Origin: Bacteroidales bacterium
GTDB lineage: Bacteria; Bacteroidota; Bacteroidia; Bacteroidales; F082
Reading direction: 5' to 3'
Assembly: GCA_016282015.1 (NCBI GenBank)
Contig: JAEEJS010000053.1
Coordinates: 1-64,000, forward strand
Length of the DNA: 64,000 nucleotides
Shown here: piece after piece, positions 33,969 through 42,182 of the stretch
How positions within the stretch are numbered: position 1 is the stretch's first letter
Layout: every line of letters begins with the position of its first letter
Translations under genes and position numbers: made by a program
The notes under the pieces: model-generated
What the model saw: only the letters and a program-made list of their open reading frames with translations
The model's database searches: none
What the model was told of the DNA's origin: nothing

Positions 33969-34670
33969 ATGTTTGGAATCTGCACTTTATCGGCTGTTAG
34001 CGTAAGGAGAGAACCGCATCATGAGAGCGAACTGGTAACCGAGCTGCTGTTCAACGATCTCTATGAAGTTATTGATAATCAAGGTGATTGGTTGTACATC
34101 AGAATGGAATACGACGGCTACGAGGGATGGATCAGGAGCTTGCAACACTTTGAAATTCAGGCAGATGCGTATAAGGCATTGGCCTCGGTGGACAGCTATG
34201 TGGTTAACAAACCGGTGGAATTGTACGATTCAAAATTGTTGACTTTTGGAACCAGTATATATGCGATGGACAAATGCTGCATCGAAGCCAACAGTTTCAT
34301 TAACAACGCATTATCCCTATTAGACACCCCCTACCGCTGGGGTGGCCGCACGGTTTTCGGCATAGACTGCTCAGCCTTTGTCCAGTTGTGCGCCAAGACC
34401 ATAGGAATAAAGCTGCCTCGCGACGCCTCGCAGCAGGTTGAATGTGGCGAAGACGTGTATTTCCTAACGGAAGCACAGCCAGGCGATTTGGCTTTCTTTG
34501 AAAACGCGGAGCATCACATCATCCACGTCGGAATCATACTGGATGGCGATAAGATTATCCACGCTTCAGGTAAGGTACGCATAGACTCGCTCGATCAAAC
34601 GGGTATATTTAATAAGGAGTTAGGAAAGCATACTCATTTTTTGAGTACCATCAAACGAATTGGCAATTGA
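33969..34670 (+). CDS. NlpC/P60 family peptidase with SH3-like domain
   Basis: 233 residues. N-terminal SH3b-like part (about 1-110), then NlpC/P60 papain-like peptidase with Cys134 in DCSAF, His186 in HVGI and a third polar residue in HASG. Such proteins cut gamma-D-glutamyl-diamino acid bonds of peptidoglycan peptides. There is no signal peptide, which suggests cytosolic recycling of cell-wall peptides (YkfC-like) rather than wall remodelling. The LRR gene follows after 18 bp and is probably cotranscribed. Confidence 0.87.
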   Translation: MFGICTLSAVSVRREPHHESELVTELLFNDLYEVIDNQGDWLYIRMEYDGYEGWIRSLQHFEIQADAYKALASVDSYVVNKPVELYDSKLLTFGTSIYAMDKCCIEANSFINNALSLLDTPYRWGGRTVFGIDCSAFVQLCAKTIGIKLPRDASQQVECGEDVYFLTEAQPGDLAFFENAEHHIIHVGIILDGDKIIHASGKVRIDSLDQTGIFNKELGKHTHFLSTIKRIGN

Positions 34671-34688
34671 CAGTTAATATTAATAATT

Positions 34689-36389
34689 ATGAAAAATAAT
34701 AAGAGATTATTGGTTTTGGCAGCAATTTGGGCATTGGCAACAGCCGGGGTTTGTGCCCAAGATTTCACCTATGGTGACTTAGAATATTCTATAAACGACG
34801 ATTTTATTTCAGTTACTGTGACAGGCCATGTGGACGGTTACGAGGCAACGGGGCAGTTAAATATTCCTCCGACAGCATATTATAATGGCTACGGATTTAC
34901 TGTAACTGTCATAGACGATTACGCTTTTTACTACTGCGAAGGACTGACAGGAGCGCTGACAATACCAAACACTGTTGAAGAAATCGGCAATCTGGCGTTT
35001 TACCATTGCGATGGACTGACAAGCCTCACATTGTCAAACGCACTGACTGACATAGGTGACGACGCCTTCGATTACTGCGGTTTTACCGGAACCATCACCA
35101 TTCCAGCCTCGGTGGAATACATAGGCTACACCCCATTTTATTGTTGCAACGGCATTGAAGGCTTTGTTGTTGCCGCAGGAAACTCATATTACGACTCGCG
35201 CGACAACTGCAATGCCATCATAAGAAGCTACAGCAACAAACTCGAAATCGGCTGCAAGAACTCTACCATTCCAAACAGCGTTATAGCCATAGAAGAAGAT
35301 GCTTTCAATCACGTTAGCGGGTTGACAGAGATCACAATCCCCAGTTCTGTAACTACGATTGGCGGCTGGTCATTCTGGTTTACCGGCCTGACAAGCCTGA
35401 ATATACCCGGTTCTGTGATAAATATAGGCGTGAATCCGTTTGGAGGATGCTCGGCATTGACTGAAATTACAGTGGAAAGCGGCAATACTATATTTGATTC
35501 CAGAAACGGCTGCAATGCCATTATCAGAACCGGCATTAACGAGCTGATTAGCGGCTGTCAAAACACCGTCATTCCAGACGATGTCACCAGCATTGGCAAC
35601 AATGCCTTTTATTTTTGCAGCACCTTGTCGGGCGAGCTGATTATTCCCGCAAGTGTCTCAGTGATAGGCGGATATGCATTTGAAGGTTGCACAGGACTCA
35701 CAGGTTCATTGACCATACCCAACACCATAACGGAAATTGGAGAATCTGCTTTTGCTCATTGCAGCGGATTCAACGGCAACCTGAGATTAAGCGAATCCCT
35801 GACCATTATTCGCGACTGGGCCTTCGAAGAGTGTCCCGGATTTATTGGCAATCTGGTGATACCCAACTCCGTCACATCAATAGGCTCGAGTGCATTTGAG
35901 GGATGTCACGGCTTTAATGGCAGTCTTACATTGCCGAAAGCCCTCGAATCTATTGGCAATTTCGCTTTTGCGAGCTGCGAGGGGTTTAAAGACGCCATAG
36001 CATTGGGCGAAACACCGGCAACACTGGGTGAATATCCGTTCGGGGGCTTCGGCAGCAGCATTCTTTATGTGCCCAACGGCTGTGTGTCTGCATACGAAAA
36101 CTCTGCATGGAGCGAACAATTTACAATGATAGAGGAATATGACGGAACTGCAGAGATTGAAAGCATTTCGGTGTCAATATACCCCAACCCGACTCACGGT
36201 TCAATAAGAGCAGAAGCCTGCGATATCAGTAACATCAGCATTTTCAATGTTTTAGGAGAGAAAGTGTTTGAAAGAGAAGTCAGTGGTCATGCTTTTGATT
36301 ATGACTTCAGCGGCATGGAGACAGGAATCTATTTGATCAAGGTCGTTGGTAAAAATTATATTCAGACACAGAGAGTTACGCTATATTAG
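34689..36389 (+). CDS. BspA-like leucine-rich repeat surface protein with T9SS sorting domain
   Basis: 566 residues: signal peptide (cleavage near VCA-Q), then about a dozen LRR_5/BspA-type repeats with the pattern LTIPNTVxEIGxxAFxxCxGL, then a type A T9SS C-terminal domain starting VSIYPNPTHGSI. BspA-type proteins in this phylum act as surface adhesins. Two repeats are spaced by a segment containing YDSRDNCNAIIR or FDSRNGCNAIIR, a variant insert found in some members. It ends exactly where the convergent methyltransferase gene ends (no intergenic base). Confidence 0.85.
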   Translation: MKNNKRLLVLAAIWALATAGVCAQDFTYGDLEYSINDDFISVTVTGHVDGYEATGQLNIPPTAYYNGYGFTVTVIDDYAFYYCEGLTGALTIPNTVEEIGNLAFYHCDGLTSLTLSNALTDIGDDAFDYCGFTGTITIPASVEYIGYTPFYCCNGIEGFVVAAGNSYYDSRDNCNAIIRSYSNKLEIGCKNSTIPNSVIAIEEDAFNHVSGLTEITIPSSVTTIGGWSFWFTGLTSLNIPGSVINIGVNPFGGCSALTEITVESGNTIFDSRNGCNAIIRTGINELISGCQNTVIPDDVTSIGNNAFYFCSTLSGELIIPASVSVIGGYAFEGCTGLTGSLTIPNTITEIGESAFAHCSGFNGNLRLSESLTIIRDWAFEECPGFIGNLVIPNSVTSIGSSAFEGCHGFNGSLTLPKALESIGNFAFASCEGFKDAIALGETPATLGEYPFGGFGSSILYVPNGCVSAYENSAWSEQFTMIEEYDGTAEIESISVSIYPNPTHGSIRAEACDISNISIFNVLGEKVFEREVSGHAFDYDFSGMETGIYLIKVVGKNYIQTQRVTLY

Positions 36390-38111
36390 TTAGCAGTTGC
36401 CAAAGACTGTATTGACAACATCGTCAATAGCTTTCACGGCGTTTTTATCACCTTTTAAAATCTTATCGACAAGTTCGGTAAGGTTTTCATTTATCTCTGG
36501 AGATATCTCAGGAAACGGCAGCTCCATCAGGTTTCCTTTCAGTATTTTTATCTCGCCGAAAAGCGATTTGTAAAGGTATTTGAAGAGTTGGCTGTTCAGA
36601 AAGGCCAAAACCGCCTTGATTGACATCCCAGGTATGCTTGGAATGAGTATGTTGGCGCTGTTTAGGAACAGACTTTGCGAATCGTCGTAAGCGAAAACCA
36701 GGTTTTTAGAGATAAATTTATATACCAGTTTCTCGTCAGCACGATAAATCTCATCTTTTGCAACCTGTTGAAATTCAGTACGTTCGTATCTTATAAATCT
36801 GGATGGCTTTTTCAGGGTGTAAGCTTCAATCTCCTTGCCGGTGTAAATCGGTTCCATGCCTCTGCCCCGCTTTGTTTTCACCTTGTTTTTGTTGTCTCCC
36901 GTAATAACTCCCAACGCCCATATACTTTCCTTTAAACTATACTTTCCTTTTTTGAGGATATTCCTTACTCTATGATAATCCTCATCCGATAACAAATTGA
37001 AATTCAAGTTGTTAGTTAGGTAAAAGCATTGTTTTGAAACTGAAAGGGCTGTAGTCGGACAATCCTGATCAAATGTAAAAAGTTGAATATTACCGTCAGA
37101 CGAGGATTTTTCCACTCTGCCACACTGAATGTCAATGTATTTGGTCTGCACTCCTGAAAAGCTTCCTGGATATTTGGTAATCGACTGAATATCAGTATTT
37201 TCAAGTAGAAACTTTCGGAAATTTCTATGATTTTTTACGTTTAATACCGACTCCGGCAACAAAAAACGGATAGTTCCCCCTGCTTCAAGCCGGCCAAAGG
37301 CCCTTTCGAAGAAATATGAAAAACTTTCCCTGGTTGTTATGGGGTTACCCGATTTATCAAATATAACAGCGCCCCAAGGCGGATTGCTCACAATATAATC
37401 GAAGGTTTGAGGCCAGTCGCCACTAAGCTGACCATTCAGGAAATCGCAGCAAACCACTTGAGGTTCAAAGACTTCGTCCGGAAACTTCAGCAACAGATTG
37501 ATCTTTGCCATCATCACGGCCATGGGATCGTTGTCGCATGCGAACACCTGTTCTGCAGAGGCACCTTCAAGCGACAACATGAAGGCCCCGCTTCCACAGC
37601 AGGGGTCGAAAAACTTCTGACCTTCAGAGAAATCAATATTCGCAGTCATGTTGGCAGCCACCTCCCGGGGAGTGTAATACGAACCTTTTCGGTTTTTTTC
37701 ACCCTCGAGCATGAAACACTGGTAGATAAGACCGAGAAGGTCGAATTCGTCTTCGGGCAGCGGATAGTTCTCAACTTCAGGAATAGGCGAAATATTGGAG
37801 GCCAACAACTCCTTAACCAGCTTCTGTACATGTGGCTTTTTTATCAGACCGACTCTCTTCAAAAGCGAGATTCCGATCGAAAAAAGCACATTTTCTACAC
37901 TTAAAGTATTTTCTAAACAAAATGATATAAATTGTTGAATTACAAGTATATTATCTTTGTTTGAAAAATACTCCACCGGCAAAATAACCTTGGTTGAAAG
38001 CAGCTTGTTGGCACGGGAGGTCAACTTGCCGGCGGCGGCTGTGTGCAGCCGCCGCCAGTTGTTCCTGGTGGCGTCGGAGATGATAGGATATTGTATTTCG
38101 CTGTGTGCCAT
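36390..38111 (-). CDS. Solitary N6-adenine-type DNA methyltransferase (TaqI/type IIG-like)
   Basis: 573 residues. The SAM-binding motif is DPCCGSGAF (Asp169) and the catalytic motif NPPW (Asn243), order and NPPW pointing to an N6-adenine (gamma-class) enzyme. GSYYTPREVAANM ahead of motif I and a TaqI-C-like target recognition region (KTKRGRGMEPIYTGKEI and later LNSQLFKYLYKSLFGEIKILKG) follow. No nuclease motif (PD-ExK) was seen in the first 130 residues, and no restriction gene is adjacent, so it may be an orphan regulator or half of a split system. It has its own promoter. Confidence 0.82.
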   Translation of the reverse strand: MAHSEIQYPIISDATRNNWRRLHTAAAGKLTSRANKLLSTKVILPVEYFSNKDNILVIQQFISFCLENTLSVENVLFSIGISLLKRVGLIKKPHVQKLVKELLASNISPIPEVENYPLPEDEFDLLGLIYQCFMLEGEKNRKGSYYTPREVAANMTANIDFSEGQKFFDPCCGSGAFMLSLEGASAEQVFACDNDPMAVMMAKINLLLKFPDEVFEPQVVCCDFLNGQLSGDWPQTFDYIVSNPPWGAVIFDKSGNPITTRESFSYFFERAFGRLEAGGTIRFLLPESVLNVKNHRNFRKFLLENTDIQSITKYPGSFSGVQTKYIDIQCGRVEKSSSDGNIQLFTFDQDCPTTALSVSKQCFYLTNNLNFNLLSDEDYHRVRNILKKGKYSLKESIWALGVITGDNKNKVKTKRGRGMEPIYTGKEIEAYTLKKPSRFIRYERTEFQQVAKDEIYRADEKLVYKFISKNLVFAYDDSQSLFLNSANILIPSIPGMSIKAVLAFLNSQLFKYLYKSLFGEIKILKGNLMELPFPEISPEINENLTELVDKILKGDKNAVKAIDDVVNTVFGNC

Positions 38112-38119
38112 AATTTTTG

Positions 38120-38127
38120 CAAAAATA
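38120..38127 (-). promoter_or_regulatory. Promoter -7 element of methyltransferase gene
   Basis: Minus strand TATTTTTG, only 8 bp before the start codon, so the leader would be very short or absent. Confidence 0.5.
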
Positions 38128-38148
38128 GTAAAAGTTTTTAAAAATTCT

Positions 38149-38179
38149 TTTGAATGTTCCGATTTAATTCATAACTTTG
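38149..38179 (+). promoter_or_regulatory. Promoter of P5C dehydrogenase gene (-33 and -7)
   Basis: TTTG at 38149-38152 and TAACTTTG at 38172-38179, spacer 19 bp; start codon 44 bp downstream. Confidence 0.7.
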
Positions 38180-38223
38180 CAAGTCATTTTTGAAAAAATT
38201 CTAACCGTAAAAAATACTAAGAC

Positions 38224-39852
38224 ATGAACAACGCATTATTTCAATTTGCACATCCTGCCAATGAGCCTGTAAAGGAATACCGTCCGGGCAGCCCCGAGCG
38301 CGTAGCTTTGGAAAAAGAACTTCAGAAACAGTCGAACGAAGTGGTCGAAATTCCGATCATTATCGGCGGCAAAGAAGTACGTACCGGCGATATGGGCGAA
38401 GTGGTTATGCCACACAACCACAAGCATGTGATTGCAAAATACCATAAAGTTGGCGAAAAAGAGGTCAAAATGGCTATCGACGCCGCTTTGAAGGCCAAGA
38501 AAGACTGGGAGAACACCCCATGGATTGAGAGAGCCTCTATCATGGCCAGAATCGGTCAGATGCTGGCAACCAAATATCGTGCACGCATCAACGCAGCATG
38601 TATGCTTGGCCAATCAAAGAACTGCTTCCAGGCTGAAATCGACTCAGCTTGCGAAACCATCGACTTCTATCGTTTCAACAACTATTATGCAGGCAACCTC
38701 TATTCAGAGCAGCCTTCATCAACACCAGACCAGCTCAACCGCGTGGAATATCGTCCACTCGAGGGCTTCATCATGGCTGTGACTCCGTTCAACTTCACCT
38801 CTATCGCTTCGAACTTGAACATGACACCTGCTTTGATGGGTAACACCACAATCTGGAAACCATCAACAACAGCATTGCTTTCAAACTATCACATCATGCA
38901 GATCGCAATGGAAGCAGGTCTTCCGGCTGGCGTAGTGAACTTCCTGCCAGGCAAGGGTTCTTTGATTGGCGGTGTCGCTTTGAACGATCCTAACCTCGCC
39001 GGCATCCACTTCACAGGTTCAACAGCCACATTCCAGGGCCTCTGGAAGGGCGTAGGCATGAATATAGCCAATTACAAGTCATATCCACGTTTGGTCGGTG
39101 AGACGGGCGGTAAAGACTTTATCTTCGCTCACAGCTCAGCAAATCCACGCGAGGTGGCATGCGCCATCGTCCGCGGCGCTTTCGAATATCAAGGCCAGAA
39201 GTGCTCAGCAGCATCACGCGCATACATCCCGGCATCGATGTGGAACGAGGTGAAACAGATCGTCGGCGACATGCTCAGCACCATCAAGATGGGTGACGTC
39301 ACAGACTTCACCAACTACGTCAACGCCGTCATCGATGAGGCTTCATTCGATAACTGCAAGGGCTACATCGACAGAGCCAAAGCCAGCAAGGACGCTGAAA
39401 TCGTATTCGGCGGCAAGTGCGACAAGAGCGTCGGTTACTTCGTCGAGCCTACAGTCATACTCGCCAAGGTTCCGAACTACGAGTCAATGGCTCAGGAGAT
39501 CTTCGGACCTATCATCACCATCTACGTCTACGACGACAAGAAATATGAGGAAACACTGGAACTCTGCGACACAACATCACCTTACGCATTGACAGGAGCT
39601 ATCTTCGTCAACGACCTCAAGGCACGTCAGCTCGCCGACCAGAAACTCAAATATTCAGCAGGTAACTTCTACATCAACGACAAGCCAACGGGCGCCGTCG
39701 TGGGATGCCAGCCATTCGGCGGCTCACGCGCATCGGGCACCAACGACAAGGCTGGCGGTTTGTGGAACCTCATCCGCTGGACCAACCCACGCGCTATCAA
39801 GGAAACATTCGTACCGGCAACGGAATACGGATATCCTTTCCTCGCGAAATAA
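38224..39852 (+). CDS. L-glutamate gamma-semialdehyde (1-pyrroline-5-carboxylate) dehydrogenase
   Basis: 542 residues of the aldehyde dehydrogenase superfamily, P5CDH branch: oxidises glutamate semialdehyde from proline, arginine or ornithine to glutamate with NAD. The catalytic Glu293 (GETGGKDF) and Cys327 (YQGQKCSAASR) are visible, plus VTPFNFTSIASNLN and FGGSRASGTNDKAGG, typical of the stand-alone P5CDH. No proline dehydrogenase is fused or adjacent. It is monocistronic, with a good promoter, and a heptad array begins directly after the stop codon. Confidence 0.93.
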   Translation: MNNALFQFAHPANEPVKEYRPGSPERVALEKELQKQSNEVVEIPIIIGGKEVRTGDMGEVVMPHNHKHVIAKYHKVGEKEVKMAIDAALKAKKDWENTPWIERASIMARIGQMLATKYRARINAACMLGQSKNCFQAEIDSACETIDFYRFNNYYAGNLYSEQPSSTPDQLNRVEYRPLEGFIMAVTPFNFTSIASNLNMTPALMGNTTIWKPSTTALLSNYHIMQIAMEAGLPAGVVNFLPGKGSLIGGVALNDPNLAGIHFTGSTATFQGLWKGVGMNIANYKSYPRLVGETGGKDFIFAHSSANPREVACAIVRGAFEYQGQKCSAASRAYIPASMWNEVKQIVGDMLSTIKMGDVTDFTNYVNAVIDEASFDNCKGYIDRAKASKDAEIVFGGKCDKSVGYFVEPTVILAKVPNYESMAQEIFGPIITIYVYDDKKYEETLELCDTTSPYALTGAIFVNDLKARQLADQKLKYSAGNFYINDKPTGAVVGCQPFGGSRASGTNDKAGGLWNLIRWTNPRAIKETFVPATEYGYPFLAK

Positions 39853-39952
39853 TAGCCATTAGCTATTAGTCGTTAGACTTTAGACCTTAGACTTTAGTCG
39901 TTAGTTGTTAGTTTTTAGATTTCTAAAGACTAAAGACTAGCGACTAAAGACT
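39853..39952. repeat. Heptad array 8, longest, inverted arms
   Basis: Starts AGCCATT, AGCTATT, AGTCGTT, AGACTTT, AGACCTT, AGACTTT, AGTCGTT, AGTTGTT, AGTTTTT, then turns into complementary CTAAAGA units. It fills the gap between convergent genes and encodes the final residues and TAG stop of the methyltransferase at 39944. Confidence 0.8.
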
Positions 39953-40717
39953 TTTTATGACGCGGTAAATCAACTCCTCCCCCGGTCGCGCGAGCCGCAG
40001 GCGAGCGCGTTCTTCCTCGGTGAATTCATAGTAGAGACGGTCTGCATCAACCGTAAAGCCGGCTTTTTCGAGCACTTGCGCATAGTCGCGACCGAATTGG
40101 CGCACATGGTCGTACTGACCGAAGCAACGCTTTCTCTCCTCAGGATCAGTAATAGTAGGATCCTCCCAAGTGTCTACATTAGGATTTATAGGCACCATCA
40201 AAATCGCCCAACCTCCGGGTTTCAAGATTCGTTTTATCTCTGAAAAAGCTTTGTTTACATCATCAACATGTTCCAAAACATGATTGCATATCACCACATC
40301 ATATTGATTATCAGGAAGTTCTATTTTTGTAACATCAAGATGAAGGTCTGCAATTGGAGAATCCAAATCGGCTGTGGTGTAATCGAGGTTTTTCAAGGCA
40401 CGGAAACGTTTCAGAAATGGCTGTTCGGGAGCGAAATGCAACACTTTCAGATTGTCAGTGAAAAATCCCGTTTTCTTTTTTAAATACAGCCATATCAGAC
40501 GATGGCGCTCAAGTGACAGGCACTTCGGACACATGCGGTTGTCCATGGCCTCACCATATCCATATGGCAAAAATTTGCGGAAATGCTTACCGCAAACAGG
40601 ACATTCAACCTTGTCGCCAATATAAAACGGACGTATCAAAGCGCTGAACAGATAACTGAAGCGAATCAGCATCTGACGTGGGAAAATCCTTGTAAATAAA
40701 GCTATTAACTTTTTCAT
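39944..40717 (-). CDS. Class I SAM methyltransferase with N-terminal zinc-ribbon motif
   Basis: 257 residues. An N-terminal CPVC...CPKC pair (about residues 39-64) looks like a zinc ribbon; then a Rossmann methyltransferase domain with VLHFAPEQ, DYTTADLD and VICNHVLEHVDD. The target is unknown; genes of this type often sit in glycan or O-antigen clusters. Last gene of the six-gene envelope operon, with a 4-bp ATGA overlap to the glycosyltransferase. Its last three residues (KSL) and stop are encoded inside a heptad array. Confidence 0.83.
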   Translation of the reverse strand: MKKLIALFTRIFPRQMLIRFSYLFSALIRPFYIGDKVECPVCGKHFRKFLPYGYGEAMDNRMCPKCLSLERHRLIWLYLKKKTGFFTDNLKVLHFAPEQPFLKRFRALKNLDYTTADLDSPIADLHLDVTKIELPDNQYDVVICNHVLEHVDDVNKAFSEIKRILKPGGWAILMVPINPNVDTWEDPTITDPEERKRCFGQYDHVRQFGRDYAQVLEKAGFTVDADRLYYEFTEEERARLRLARPGEELIYRVIKSL

Positions 40718-41838
40718 AACAAATTCTTTACGGCATCGGTAAGCTTAGACCATCTGTATTTTTGTTTCTCTTCCCTGACGCCTTCAACAAAAAATTCGTA
40801 ACGGTCATTATCATAAAAATCCACTAGGGCGTCTGCTATGGCCTTAGGGTCAGGCTCCACCACATAGCCCACTTTTCCGTCAGGAATTATCTCCTTCAGA
40901 CCACCAACACCCGTCACCAGAACAGGCTTCTCAAAATGATAAGCTATCTGCGTAACACCGCTCTGAGTGGCCGATTTATAGGGCTGAACCACCATATCAG
41001 CAGCATTAAAGTAATACTTTACTTCATTATCTTTAATAAACTGATTATTAACTACAACAAAATCTTTTAAGCCCCTATTTTCTATCTGTTCAAGATATGG
41101 CTTCGGATCATCATAAAACTCACCGGCAATCACCAGCTTCAAGGGATATTTTCTGAGCCTTTGATCCGCAAAAGCATCTATCAAAAGATCCAGTCCTTTG
41201 TATGCCCTCACCAGTCCGAAGAAAAGCAAATAGCGAAAATCTCCATCAAGGCCCAATTCATTGATAGACTTTTGTCTATCCTGAATCTCACCGTAATGGT
41301 CGTATAGAGGATGCGGTACGCAACATTTCGGTTTTCCGGCCTTATCAAGAGAAGCCACATCAGCCAGTACCGACTGCGACAGCGTCACGAAACCATCCAT
41401 TGCCTCCACAAAACCGGGTGTAAACAGCTTGTCAAGCGCAGACTTCTCATGAGGTATCATATTGTGAATCAAGCCAATACACTTAGTATGACCGTTTCTT
41501 TTCACAATACGGGCTATTTTACTGTAACCTGGTGCAAAAAACGACATCCAATAGGCAAAAATCACCAGATCGGGGGCTTTTTCCATCAACTCCCTACCCA
41601 CTTTACGCCAGTTCAACGGATTGATAGAGTTGACTTTACGTGCTATCTTAAAGGCATCAGGAGCATCCGACTCGGAATATTGAGTCTTACCGGGAAAAAG
41701 CAGCGATGGATATTGAAGCTCAAATGTAAAGACTTCAATATCAGCACCTTCATCGACAAACTCCTTTGCTAGCCTGTCAGTGAACGCAGCTATGCCACCG
41801 CGATAAGGATAAGCCGGGCCGACGATTACCACCTTCAT
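40714..41838 (-). CDS. Family 4-type glycosyltransferase
   Basis: 374 residues with a GT-B fold: VGPAYPYRGGIAAFTDRLA at the N-terminus, LLFFGLVRAYKGLDLLIDAF in the centre and the donor-binding VVQPYKSATQSGVTQIAYHFEKPVLVT with conserved acidic/Gly residues after it. It transfers a nucleotide-activated sugar in envelope glycan synthesis at the cytosolic face of the membrane; donor and acceptor unknown. Fifth gene of the operon, overlapping the methyltransferase by 4 bp. Confidence 0.88.
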   Translation of the reverse strand: MKVVIVGPAYPYRGGIAAFTDRLAKEFVDEGADIEVFTFELQYPSLLFPGKTQYSESDAPDAFKIARKVNSINPLNWRKVGRELMEKAPDLVIFAYWMSFFAPGYSKIARIVKRNGHTKCIGLIHNMIPHEKSALDKLFTPGFVEAMDGFVTLSQSVLADVASLDKAGKPKCCVPHPLYDHYGEIQDRQKSINELGLDGDFRYLLFFGLVRAYKGLDLLIDAFADQRLRKYPLKLVIAGEFYDDPKPYLEQIENRGLKDFVVVNNQFIKDNEVKYYFNAADMVVQPYKSATQSGVTQIAYHFEKPVLVTGVGGLKEIIPDGKVGYVVEPDPKAIADALVDFYDNDRYEFFVEGVREEKQKYRWSKLTDAVKNLL

Positions 41839-41839
41839 T

Positions 41840-42175
41840 TTAGTTGGATTTTGGGGTTGATTTCTCCTCCGGTTTGCCCTCTTGCTTATTCTCAGGCTCT
41901 ACGACAGTTACTTTGTAACCGATTTTGGCAAATGCCTTGATGAGATTTTCGGGATTGGTCTTCTCGCTATCATATTGAATGGTAACGCGTTGAGTCTCCA
42001 AATCAGGATTGATGGCTTTCACACCTTTTTCAAAACGAAGGTTATCCTTTATGCGTTTAACGCAGTTCTGACACTCCATCTCAGGTTCAGTTGTGAAAAC
42101 AACCTCTGTCTTTGTCTGTGCCTGCACCATCAGTGTCATAAACACAGCGAATGTCAGTATAATAAGCTTTTTCAT
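41840..42175 (-). CDS. Periplasmic heavy-metal-associated (HMA) domain protein
   Basis: 111 residues: signal peptide (cleavage at VQA-Q), then a ferredoxin-like HMA domain with the metal site Met34... Cys35-Gln-Asn-Cys38 (MECQNC), ending in a Lys/Glu/Pro-rich tail. It would bind a soft metal such as copper in the periplasm. It lies 7 bp after a TonB-dependent receptor gene and probably hands metal to or from that receptor. Confidence 0.85.
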   Translation of the reverse strand: MKKLIILTFAVFMTLMVQAQTKTEVVFTTEPEMECQNCVKRIKDNLRFEKGVKAINPDLETQRVTIQYDSEKTNPENLIKAFAKIGYKVTVVEPENKQEGKPEEKSTPKSN

Positions 42176-42182
42176 AATATTG

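Noticed and set aside
39853-39952. CRISPR array
   Set aside because: Repeats are 7 bp with no spacers and no cas genes; this is a heptad array.
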